A program made the position numbers and the translations under genes. This document shows positions 1 through 11,400 of a DNA stretch of 64,000 nucleotides, piece by piece. The notes beneath the pieces are model-generated. The model was not told the DNA's origin. It did no database searches and saw only the letters and a list, made by a program, of their open reading frames with translations. The stretch comes from Limnephilus marmoratus (Eukaryota > Arthropoda > Insecta > Trichoptera > Limnephilidae), in assembly GCA_917880885.1 (NCBI GenBank), contig OU862913.1, positions 27,723,286-27,787,285 on the forward strand, read 5' to 3'. Within the stretch, counting starts at the first letter, position 1. Every line of letters begins with the position of its first letter.

Positions 1-164
1 AATAATGGTTCTAGGTAATCATTTTTTCGGTAACAATGATTTGGTGTCAGACGGTTCGTCTGATTAGCAATTCGTTGTTCATGGAACTCTAATGCACAGA
101 CACAATATAGGCGTGCTAAGTCTGTTCTACAGGTATTTCTATCTCGAGCTGTCTGTAGACATGG

Positions 165-240
165 ATACTCTTCATCATCTGATTTTTCTGTTTCCAGATT
201 TTCGATTGAGTTTCACTAATATTGTCTTCATTTAATTTAA
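165..240 (+). repeat. SINE 3'-tail fragment
   Basis: The stretch containing CAGATTTTCGATTGAGTTTC and TATTGTCTTCAT recurs at 1146-1205 and 16955-16996, each time after a tRNA-like sequence there, but not here. It is the 3' part of a tRNA-derived SINE. Nothing else was recognised in 1-437. Confidence 0.55.
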
Positions 241-437
241 ATGTTACAATTTGACGTTTTACTCATAAAGTTAAAAAATAAAAATAAATATTCATCCTTG
301 ACTTGCAAAAAAATCAATAGATGTCGCATATTAAAAAAAATGAATGTGCTTTAGACCACACGACTGAAGTAAAACTACAAAACAAACCTCGCCCAATGAA
401 CCCAGGTATCCCTGCTAAGTTACCAAACGTGGCGAAC

Positions 438-716
438 GGGGTGACCTATGACCTAGGGGTGACATATGAAATTGGGGTGAAATATGATCATGGGGTGACC
501 TACGACCTTGGGGTGACCTATGACCTTGGGGTGACCTATGACCTTGGGGTGACCTACGACCTTGGGGTGACCTATGACCTTGGGGTGACCTACGACCTTG
601 GGGTGACCTATGACCTTGGGGTGACCTACGACCTTGGGGTGACCTATGACCTTGGGGTGACCTATGACCTTGGGGTGACCTACGACCTTGGGGTGACCTA
701 CGACCTTGGGGTGACC
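438..716 (+). repeat. 18-bp minisatellite (about 15 copies)
   Basis: Tandem copies of an 18-bp unit GGGGTGACCTAYGACCTT, varying mainly at one C/T position; the first few units are more diverged. Because 18 is a multiple of 3, both strands stay open and give spurious hexapeptide-repeat ORFs. The sequence just before the array matches a dispersed SINE that contains a single such unit. Confidence 0.97.
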
Positions 717-999
717 AACCTTATCCTTATCCTTATCACTCGCCAAGTCAAGCGTGCATAAAGGCCCTACCTTTCGCCTAGCAATCGATCACCGTTCGCA
801 TCGATCACCGTTCGCATGACATTTTTGGTAACAATCACCACTTTTCGTAACGCATTCACCAGCTTACCCCCCAAGTCGAGCGTGCATAAAGAAGTTTTAC
901 TTCAATAAAAATGGATTAAAATTTATCCAGACACTATCTAGATAGCATTTAGTTCGTGTTTGAATCTTGCTCGTATGTAAATATAGCAGCCAATAAAAT

Positions 1000-1205
1000 A
1001 TGCATTAAAAAAATGAAGATAATGTTGGTAGTTCTTAGTCAAAGTATGATACAGTTAAAAATGACTGAATTGAATATTGATACCTTGGCGCAGTTGCCCG
1101 GAAAGCTGAAGGTCCTGGGTTCGAATCCCAGAGGTGCCAATATCTTTTTCTGATTTTTCTGTATCCAGATTTTCAATTGACTTTTACTAATATTGTCTTC
1201 ATTTA
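1000..1205 (+). mobile_element. tRNA-derived SINE
   Basis: A tRNA-like region with a B-box-like GGTTCGAATCC near 1120 is preceded by AAGATAATGTTGGTAGTTCT and followed by the tail seen at 165-240. A second copy lies at 16805-16996. The anticodon arm does not fold properly, so this is a SINE and not a tRNA gene. Confidence 0.7.
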
Positions 1206-1215
1206 AATCTTCTTC

Positions 1216-1579
1216 TTCCTTGCGCTGTCCCAACTCATTGCCTAGGTAGGCTGTTGGGGTCGGCTCTTCTCGTTCTCAGCTTGTAATTTCTCCTGTTCTG
1301 GGTATCGCCTTCATCCAGGCCGTTTTTCTGAAGAATTTTGGCGCATTGAGTCATCCAGGAGTTCTTCAGTCTTCCTCTGGATGACTGTCGATGAAAGTCC
1401 ATAGACATTGCCTGCCTCACTGTGTGGTCCGATGGTCTCCGTCTTATGTGTCCATACCATCTCAACTGTCGTTCCTCCAGCTTACTATTTATGTCTGTGA
1501 CACCCAGGCTACCACGAATGCGTGAACTTTTAATCTTTTTACGTACCAGATTTAAATATCCGGGTTTAATTTTCCCCAA
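1216..1579 (-). mobile_element. LINE reverse-transcriptase C-terminal fragment
   Basis: The minus-strand ORF encodes SKLEERQLRWYGHIRRRPSD and ends DEGDTQNRR…PNSLPRQ. The LRWYGHIRRR motif is typical of the C-terminal tail of RTE-type endonuclease-RT polyproteins. It is truncated at its 5' end. A second copy at 20521-21515 carries a MITE at a site that is empty here (CCTAGG|TA|GGCTG near 1242). Confidence 0.75.
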
Positions 1580-1744
1580 AGGAAAAACTAAACCCTTTCA
1601 CACACTTCCCAAATGATCATCTGGTCAATCCACGCTATGCAATTGCACTATATAAGTATTATATGCCTTATTTTATTGTTTTTCTCTTATTATTATTGGT
1701 TTCATCTGATTTTATTATGTTGGTTTCATTTGATTTTCTGTAAT

Positions 1745-4370
1745 CTACAGTAGCGGCGTTAGGGTAGGGCGCGGTTGGGCGACCGCCCAGGGCGCCGGAC
1801 ATAAAGGGGCGCCACAGGCGCCGCAGGCGCCCCTTCATATTCTCTCGCTCTTTGAGCCAGGTCTACTTAATCGTAAATTAAAATTCAAATTTAGGAAAAA
1901 AATTATTATGGTGGCAACACTAGAATTGGAACGTGGTGTACAATCCCTTCGATCGGAGCACTGCTGCAGTACATTTACCGGGTATCCCCAACAAAATTTA
2001 CCGGGAATCCCCAACCATAGAGAAACACAATATCTATCTCTTTTTAACATTTTTAAGCGTGGCCTAGTGCAAACTCACATTGATAATTATCCGAAGAATG
2101 ATATAGGGCGACATTTCTCTAATTCTCATTTCATAAAAAAAATAGCAAACAATGAAACAATTCATTTAAGATAAAAAAACCTATCTGCGATCGACAAAAT
2201 CTCAATCTAAATTGACAAACTTGGCAACTTTTTTCAATCGAAAATGAAATTGCGAAAAACATCGATTTTGATAAAACATAATCAAAGAATTTTATTAGGT
2301 TATCAAATTCGCCGATAGGAAGACTAGAAAAGTGAAATTTCATTAGTTTTTTTAAATAAAAAGGTTAATTTTTATAAACGGTTATTTCATTATACTCTTT
2401 GCCTTTTTTCGTATGGAATTGTATTGTACTTAGGGGCAGTGGGGTAGCGTAGGAGGGGGGGGGGCGGCCCAACCCGGGTGGCACTTTTATGGGGGGCGGC
2501 AAATATTCACAATAAATAATAACATTATCTTGGAAAAATTTAAATTTAATCAAATCATTATTTGAAAATGTTCTACGATACTTTCGATTACGAATCCAAC
2601 TCGTTTTTTATTATTTATTAAAAATATCAATAATTATATTTTTTTTACACTGCAAATTTCGCAATTCGTAGAAAAACCGTACGCATCTTATGAGAGTGAT
2701 ACTAATTAAAGTTGATAACATTCAAACAGATTCACCCTTAATTAAAACCTGAATTGTGTTCAGATTGTATTAACGAATGAATTTCAGTTGTGTATTCATC
2801 TGCTGATACATTTCGAAAGATACCATTATTTTATTAGAAGTGCAGATATAAAATTCTAGTTGCAGACTATGTATGTGCTGCCAGAATCAAAGAGAAACCA
2901 TTTTCATATTCTGAGTGTAGTTTTAATTTGCCAAATACAGATATAATTTAACCCGTCTACTCGCAGGAGACGCAAGTTGTCCCACATATTTAATTTTAAA
3001 ATAAAATTATGAAATTATATCCCACACATTTATTTTTAAAATAAATTTGTGACTGCGATAAAAAGTTAAGATACAGTTTTATTAAATTTTTTTTAAGAAA
3101 AGAAATCTGTATTTAAAATATTTAGGTTTATTTTATTTTAGATACTTTAATTCGAATATTCGGAGACATGTACTTTTGAGCCAATTCCAAAATTTTTATA
3201 TTTAAAAACAATAATGTGTTAATAAGCACGTCGGAAAAAATTACTTTATCTAGATTTTAGAACAATTTTGTTTTTTGCAAAAGAATAAAAAAAAGCAAAA
3301 AAGGAACATTTAAAATGCATGGGAAGAACCGGGAATTTTGTGCGCAAAACAGTGACAGGCAAAAGTTTAAAGATATTTGGTTCTAATTATTCGAAGCTGT
3401 CACAATTCAAACTAAATCATTATCTTATTCGAAGTTCAGTTATAAAATTCTAGTTGCAGACTCTGTATGTGCTGCCAGAATCAAAGAAAAACCATTTTCA
3501 TGTTCCGAGTGTAGTTTTAATTCGCAAGGTAGAGATTTAATTTTAACCAATATAGAATGTCAAATTCCAGTTGGATTCATCTGCTGACACATTTCGGAAG
3601 AAAACATTCTGTTCTTCGATGTGCAGTTATAAAATTTCAGTTGCAGACTAATTATTTAATGCCAGAATCAAAGAAAAACTATTTTTGTGTTCTGAGTGTA
3701 GTTTTAATTCACCGTATACAAACGGGTTTTGTGTTCAGCATACAATGATACATTAAATAACGAGTTGCAGATGCATCGTGCATCAAGTGAAGCTTTACAT
3801 TTGAGTTACATAATGCTGTAAAATTCTGAGAAATTGATTATTGCGTGTGTTACTATTATTTGGGGACTCTAACGCAATTTAAATCAATCAACTAAGGAGT
3901 AGAATTTATAAACATGATTTTCGTTGAAAGAATACTCGTCAAATGTGATTATTAAAAAAAATCCAGCTCGTATATAAATTGGTCGTAATAAAAAAAACAG
4001 GATTTCCATATACAATCCCCCTCCCCGCCGCTTTAAGTACCCTAATAAGGGGGCGGCGAAATTTTCCTCCGCCCCGATGTTCTGAATTCTATTACAGACA
4101 TACAATTCTCGATTTCTGAGAGCAGTTATATATAAATTTGTAGTAGTAGCATTTATAAGCATGATTTTATTGAAAGAGTACTCGGCACATGGGGTTATAA
4201 AAATCAAGGAGCACCTGTAGAAGTTAGGGAGGGGGGGGGGGGGGGGGGGGGGCAAAATTTTCCTCGGGTTTTCGGGTGGCCGAAACGCACGTTACGCCAC
4301 TGCTTAGGGGGCGCCGTGGAAATTTTGCCCCAGGGCGCTGGTAGTGCTAAAACCGGCTCTGGTAATCTAG
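1745..4370. other. AT-rich repeat debris, no gene
   Basis: No coding signal. GC-rich patches at 1750-1845, 2430-2510, 4010-4080 and 4260-4365 (GGGCGACC, GGCGCC, CCCAGGGCGC motifs) look like the ends of old DNA transposons. One pair (1750-1800 and 4310-4365) is weakly inverted. A 22-G run sits at 4231-4252. Confidence 0.4.
2785..3740 (+). repeat. Diverged direct repeats, about 160-190 bp, three copies
   Basis: Copies near 2785-2950, 3420-3545 and 3580-3740 share CATCTGCTGAYACATTTCG, a stretch resembling TATAAAATTCTAGTTGCAGA, then GCCAGAATCAAAGA and GAGTGTAGTTTTAATT. They are spaced irregularly and clearly diverged. No function is evident. Confidence 0.7.
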
Positions 4371-5295
4371 TTAGGTATTATGTATGTATAACTTCTTATA
4401 TTAATGAGTTTTTTGTTTTTTCTTTAAATTCTATATTCTCAAATGTGGAAACTTCACTGGTTCATGCAAATTTGTCAAATGTAATTATTTAATAAAATAT
4501 GTACAACTGTTTGTTTCCCAAATAAAGTAAAATAAAATAAAAAAATAAATAAATGCAAAATAATACAAGAACAACATGTCAACCTACCAGAGACCAAATG
4601 GGAAAATAATTCACCGACTCCAGATATTTTTATATCAGAGGGTTCGGATCTGTGGAATTCCTAATTGAACCTATAAATCCTACTGATCCCTCAATATAAA
4701 TATTTAAAAAATCTTTTGTAATCCTACATGTATTTAAAATGACCGATTTTTGCATTTTTATATATAAATTCTTTGACAAATCTAATATGCCTAAATTTTG
4801 AATCAGAGACCTAGGTATAATGCCAGTAGCCGAAATAACAAATGGTAATATTTTTATAGTCCGAGAATGCCAAATTCTTTTAATCTCATTTCCTAAATAT
4901 GTGTATTTTCTAATTTTTTCAGAAACAGTTTTTTTGAATATTACAGGAATTTGGAATAGCTACATCAATGATATAAGTTATTTTTTTAATTTTGTCATGT
5001 AAAACTGTATCAGGTCTATTATGACTAATTGTTCTGTCTGTTAGTACAGTTTTATCATAATATATTTTCTAAAAATGAATTTGGTTCATATTCATAATAT
5101 GGTACTATTTTACGGCAATCAATCAAGTTATGTTTAATTACCAAACTTTGGTGAATTATTTTTAAAACCTGATTGTGCCTAAATGTATACTCGGACGGTG
5201 CTAATGTAGAATATATTTATATATTATTTTTATTTCTCATATATTTTCATTGTCTTCATTTTAATATATATTTATTATTTCAATTATGATGGCAG
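4371..5295. other. AT-rich intron sequence, nothing recognised
   Basis: No repeats, ORFs or RNA structures stand out. It ends at the acceptor of COG7 visible exon 1. Searching it for an upstream COG7 exon found none. Confidence 0.5.
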
Positions 5296-5413
5296 GTGCT
5301 CTCAAGTGGGGTCGACTACGAGGACAAGCGACTGCAATTGGAAGGCATGAGGAACAGATTCGAGGCCCTGCTCAGCCCCGTGGTGGTTGAAGCTTTTACC
5401 GGAAGGCAGACAG
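5296..5413 (+). CDS. COG7: COG7 visible exon 1
   Basis: This is the first COG7 exon inside the window (visible residues 1-39). It follows a GCAG acceptor, starts in phase 0 and leaves one base (g) before GTACCA. It encodes VDYEDKRLQLEGMRNRFEA and then LLSPVVVEAFTGRQT, the conserved stretch that follows the N-terminal coiled coils of COG7. The preceding exon is not visible. Confidence 0.92.
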
Positions 5414-8400
5414 GTACCATTTAAATTTTATTCGGCGACATTCAATTTCACGTGATAAAATATTAATTTATAATTAAATTTAAATTATAATTTTAAAATT
5501 ATTATTATAATATTTTTTTATACATCAGCTTCACACAGGAGGCCCCGAGGAAAATAATTCCCTTCCGGGCCTATGTCGTCTTTAGAGATGCTGTGAGGAG
5601 GGTCTTTTTAGTGAAAGGAAGGAGAAGAAGTTCTGGGAAGGATAAAGGTATCCTGGCATAGTCCAGCGATAAGGCTCTTGACCAGCACTCCGAAGGTCGC
5701 GGGATCGAATCCCGGCATGGCAAATAAATTTTATTTGATTCATTTGTGTAATTTCACAATTTATTCATTTAAAATAATATATAGTATATTTGCGGCACGT
5801 TCCAGAGTGGAAGATACTCTCAGTATCGCCCTGGTGTAAGACCACCATTCAGAATTGAAACGTTGCTTGAAATGGCTTCTGCCGTGTTTGGTGACCAGAT
5901 CTGAATAGCCAGGTACTATCCCCGCCTTCCTCTTTCCTATCTCCTTATCCTCCCCAATACCTTCAGCCTCACAACATACCCCAATTGGGGATGCCATAGT
6001 CGCACTGGCTCCAAACGGGAGCAGTTGGGACTCTTGTGCGGTATTCATGTCATGTAAAAAAAAGTGACGGATGTATAAATCCATCTTTCTCACTGTGTTG
6101 CAAGGCGATTGGCCGAGAGAGTCCAGCCGGAGAGGTCAAAAGGTCTCCCTCATCCAGTCTCTCCTGATCCAGCCTGCTACGCAATAGGTGGGCAAACACA
6201 TCTGCCACAAAGACCTAGACAACCTCACCCCTTGAACCCGTTCACCCCTGCTAAATTACCAAATGTAGCCAACCACTTGGGGTGACCAATGGTTCCCTAA
6301 GTGGTGTTACCCATACCCGCCTCCCAAATTGTTAATAATTTGACAAATAATCAACATCACAACCTCAATGTCTCTAATTTGAAGCATTTCTTATAATCGG
6401 TATGTATCGGTGAACGATCCGGTTCTATGTTGAAAATACCCAAGTGGGCACGGCGGTCCGCAAGCTACTCATTATTAAGAAAAAATTTTGGTATTCCAGA
6501 GAGGTGTCGCCAGCTGTACTGCGCATTCGCCGCAATGGGCCGCCTGAGCGCGCTAGCCGTTTACCGCGCACGCTGCGAGGATGCTGCGCTGAGGGGACGT
6601 CTCTCCGGCCAGCTGGGAGGGCGGCGCAACGCGGAGCAACTGCGAGACCTGCACGCTGCCCTTCTGCGCCACGCCACTCACCAGGTAAATACATACTTTT
6701 TGAAGCAAATCTCTCTTTCAAATCTCACATATCAGACATTGTCTCTCACGCCAACTTCGTAATGCGAGATCATTTACTAATGGAATTGCAATACGAAGAA
6801 CATATGAAGCACTTGTCCGCAGCATCCTGGAATACAGCTCCATTATTTGGGCACCCTCTGAACAAAACCATATCCTAGAAATAGAAAGTGTACAAAAAAG
6901 GTTTATGCGTTACCTGTATATGAGGGAATATACATACTATCCATTCCTGTATCCATCGTTGTTCTTAACAGGAATGCTTGATCTTAATACCTTAGAAGCC
7001 CGCCGAAAAATATTTTTGGGGAAACATTTTTTTAAGCTGATCTCTGGTACTGTACTGAATCCACCTATGTTGAAGGAGATTAACCTATATGTCCCTAACA
7101 CATATACTCGTGGGAGATCCCACGCACTTTTTTAAGCTCCGAAAGCAAGAACTTCTTCCTTTCAGAATGCCCCATTAAATAGAGCAATTCAACTGCTTAA
7201 CGATTCTGCATTGAGCATTGACATCTTCAATGTTACCTATAGAGAGTTCAGTAACTATCTTTTGACATACGTCTGAGCATAGTGAAACTGCCCCCTTGGA
7301 TTTTTTTTTTCTCTTAAATTTTGTAATCTTCTCTGTAATAATTTGGTGTATAACTGTTTTATGGAGAACCTGAAAAAAAAAATAATACAATATGCATTTT
7401 GCAACCTTGAGATCTAGCTGGACTTCCAGCTGGACTCTCTCAACCCATCGCCTTGCACCGCAGTGGGAAGGATGGATTCATACATCTGTCACTCCTGAAC
7501 ACACTGACCCCCAGATTCTTACCCACCCCTCATACCTCTTTTCTTCCAAGAACTTCCTCTCCGTTCTTTCCCTAAAAAGACCCTCTACACAGCATAGGCC
7601 CTGAGGGAATTTGTTTTTCTGAGTATGCTGCGATGAGGGAACTCTGATAAGCTTGGAGAACGGCACAACCCCTTCCTCTTCTTCTTGGGCCCTGTCCTTT
7701 CAACGGACGTTGGCTATCATGTTGGCTATGCGGACTTTGTTTACTGCGGCCTGAAACAGCTCCACAGTAGACTGGCCAAACCACTATCTCAGCTTTTTCA
7801 GCCACGATGTTCTCCTTCTTCCAGGGTCCCGCCTTCCGGCAATCTTTCCCTGCATTATGAGATGCAAGATCTCATACTTCTCCGGATGTCTCATCACATT
7901 TCCTAGATATTAAAGTTTTGGGATTTTTATTGTTTTAATAACTTTTTTTTTGTTTATTCATCCGAACCATAACATCTTTATTCGTAACTCTGTCCATCCA
8001 GATTATTTTGAGTATTCTTCTGTAGATCCACTTCTTCTTCTTCAATGGTGCTATAGTCCATTTCGAGCCTTGACCTCCTTCAAGGCAAGCCTCCACCGCC
8101 ATCTGTCCTCGGCCGTCGTCTTCCAATCTGCGACATGGAGTAGTCCTCTTGCATCCTTCCTGATATCATCCTCCCATCTCAGTCTTGGTCTGCCCACCTT
8201 TCCTTTACCTCTCGGGTGTCCCGTTAGAACCTTCTTTGGTACTCTTGTGCTTGGCATTCGGTGCACAGTCCGACCCATCTTAGTCTTTGGAACCTTAAAT
8301 GGGTGGAGAGTCTGGGAGCTTGGTAAATATCATAGAGCTAATTATTATGTCGGATTCTCCATGCCTCTCCCTCTCGCACCGCTCAATTGTTCCAGAGATC

Positions 8401-11400
8401 AACATCTCAGCACAACCCTGAACTAATTCCTAATTGTGTTGCAGTTGGAATGGTCTCCGCAAGCCTGTCCCGGAGAGGCCACCCTGCCCTGGCTGCTGCG
8501 CCTGCAGGCCCCCTTGCTGGCGGACTGCGGCCGAGGGGGCCCGCAGGGGGAGCAGGGGGGGCCCGCCTGCCCCGAGGACCTGCAGCAATTGCAGGCGGCC
8601 TGCGACCACTATGCCCAGGAGGTGCAGGCCACCCTCAACAGGGAGCAGGGGAAGAAAGGTAAGACGCTAAACAGAAAACACCAGTCTTCCTTTTATCAAT
8701 GTCTCATCTGAAGTGGGTTCCTCCTTGCCAAGGATCATGACACCTACTCCAATTTCCATGGTGGATAGGGTTCCTATACTCCTTGTGATCTTGCGCTATG
8801 TGATGAGCCAAGGACACCCTCGACCAGATGCCAGTGATACTTGATTACTCCAGCATATTAGTGACCTTCAAAAAAAAATACTCTGCTTCTTCTGCCAAAC
8901 ACTTTGCAAGTTTTTTCCCGTAAGTCGCTCACGTAAGCGATTTATGGCCAAATTACCAGTAGAAGGCCCTCCGTTCATGGAGATACTTACAATCTACGTA
9001 ATTGTGATGCAACCACAAGTACCCTGCTGATATACCACTCTTTAATGCTGGTTTCCGTACATGGCGCTACCCGAAATATACCGATCTTGATCATTTTTCA
9101 AGTGCAGCCGTGGAGTTAACACGATGTCAAGCGATGTCATATGACTTTTTTTTCCAACATCGATCCATGCCTTCTCCACTAAATCCTTTCTTACGTATTC
9201 TGGTAAAGTATAGTTATATAAACATGCATTTTTCCACTTCCAAAACGAATCTAACATTACTTTCATGTTCTGACGCCATTTCTGTCAAACATCAAACGAA
9301 AAAGTATCAGACACAAATGATGCGACGTGTCTCGTGCGATCAGCACCGTCGGTATCGTGATACTGATTGGAAACCGACAGCCACAGCGTAGCGCCGTGTA
9401 CGGGCACCAGCAAAATCGTATGGGAGGTACTTACGATCGGCGCGTATGAGTAGCTTTTGAGTAGCATCATGTACGGAGGCACTAAACGACACCAAACGTC
9501 ACTTAACGTAATTTATAGCAATTTACCGAAGTTGTTCTTTCGCAAGTTTTATTGACAGAACTAATCGCATCCGCGTGAATTTACAGCCTTCTCACAGCTT
9601 ATCAAATCAGTTTGATAAATTGAGAGACTTGCCGTAAGAAATCGTACTAAAATGCGCCGTTGTGAGATGTCAAAAACTAAAAGAGAGTTGTTTTTGTAGG
9701 ATTTTTTTCCTATAAAACCGAATAGATATTCATTTTTCGGGTGAAAAATGTTTTCTGAAAATGAACATCCATCTATTTAATTATTATCAATCCAATCCTT
9801 TCTAATATCAATGTTTCTGTTTATAACATTACATATATGAATTTGAAGTCGGTTGCTGTCAGGTAGCTGTCATTCGGATAAAATGCAAGAACTCTATTAT
9901 TAATTTCGCTTATAACAACTCAAAAGCGTATGGAGAATTGTTTAATTCAAGCCAAATTCTAATTCATCACTTTATTTGAACCTTTTCGTCTTATTGACAA
10001 AATTGCGTAATTTTGACAGCAGCAGATCGTTGTTTGGGATCGGGTGATCGCACTTTCACAAGTTGAACCTCCGAACAACTTGCGTGAGCATTAATTACCG
10101 GCGTCAATATTAAATATTGACGGCCGGCATAGTTCAGCGGTAAGGCGCATGACTCGCATACCGAAGGTCGCGGGATCGAATCCCGGCGTGGCAAATAAAT
10201 TTTATTTGATTAATTTGCGTTATTTCACAATTTATTCATTTAAAAGTATATTTGCGGCACGTTCCAGAGTGGAAGGTACTCTCAGTATCGCCCTGGTTTA
10301 AGACCACCATTCAGAATTGAAACGTTGCTTGAAATGGCATTAGCCGTGTTTGGTGACCAGATCTGAATAGCCAGGTACTTTCCCACCTTCCTCTTCCTTA
10401 TCTCCTTCCCCTCCCCACTACCTTTAGCCTCACAACATACCTCAATTGGGGATGCCATAGTCCCACTGGCTTCAGACGGGAGCAGTTAGGACTCTTGTGC
10501 GGTATTCATATAAACTTCTTGTGAGTAACTTGTCAAAAACTTATATTAAGTCGTAAATTTTACTTATGAGTATAAAACTAGTCGGTATGTGCTATTTATT
10601 ACACCCTGTATATAAAAATGTTCAGATCGAAATTTTTTCAAAAATAGATTTTTATTTTCTCTATGTGATGTAGATTCACTAGTTTTCCGCTTATACTAGG
10701 AGTTTCCGGATACCATATATATCCTCATGTGTTTCTTTCTGCCTCCAGGAGTAGTGTCGGAGGAAGAGCTGATGGATTTCACGCGAGCAATCTACTCCCC
10801 GGTGAGGAGTGGGCTCGCCAATCTCGGCACGATCCTCGCGGCGGCAATGGCTGAAGATTTGGGACCGATGCCACCTGTTGACGTGTGTATTCAACCTTTC
10901 TTTTACATCCTTTATTACATCCACAATTAACAACAACCTAACCTAAACTGACCTAGACAAACCTGAACTGGAATGAAATAACCTTTTATGTTCTTTTATC
11001 ATGTTCTGTTTCTTTTAGTTATCCCACTGTACTAACACAACTTAAAAAAAAACTTCTCTGATTTAAAAATTAATATTTTAATTTCAATAACTTCCGTTTA
11101 GTGTCAAAAAGTAAATGAAAAACCCAATCATGTCTGATTACGTCTAAAAGGGATCATAATGAAAATCTAGTCTCCTTCAACAGAAGAAATCTTCCTGAAG
11201 AGTTCCTCCATTGATATGCTAGGTGTAACCCTAAGTGACCAGCTCAGATATGGGGGCTCCATCGAAGCCAAAGTTAGAAGACCTGTACAGGGCCCGCAGT
11301 TACTGCAGATAGTATACACCCTTTACAAATTGCAAGTGCGCCCCACGGTTGAATTTGGCAGCCTCCTGTGGTCTGAAGCCCCAAAATACCTGAAAAAACC

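Noticed and set aside
321..761. 146-residue ORF with GVTYDL repeats, and its antisense twin
   Set aside because: Both are translations of the 18-bp minisatellite, open only because 18 is divisible by 3.
3884..4255. 123-residue minus-strand ORF starting with poly-Pro
   Set aside because: The Pro run is the 22-G homopolymer; the rest is AT-rich non-coding sequence.
1..5295. Missing N-terminal COG7 exons
   Set aside because: Looked for the coiled-coil block that precedes visible exon 1; no GC-rich open segment with fitting splice sites was found, so they probably lie upstream of the window.
10121..10195. tRNA gene at the SINE-A head
   Set aside because: Repeated with the same non-tRNA body at several loci, so it is a SINE promoter region.
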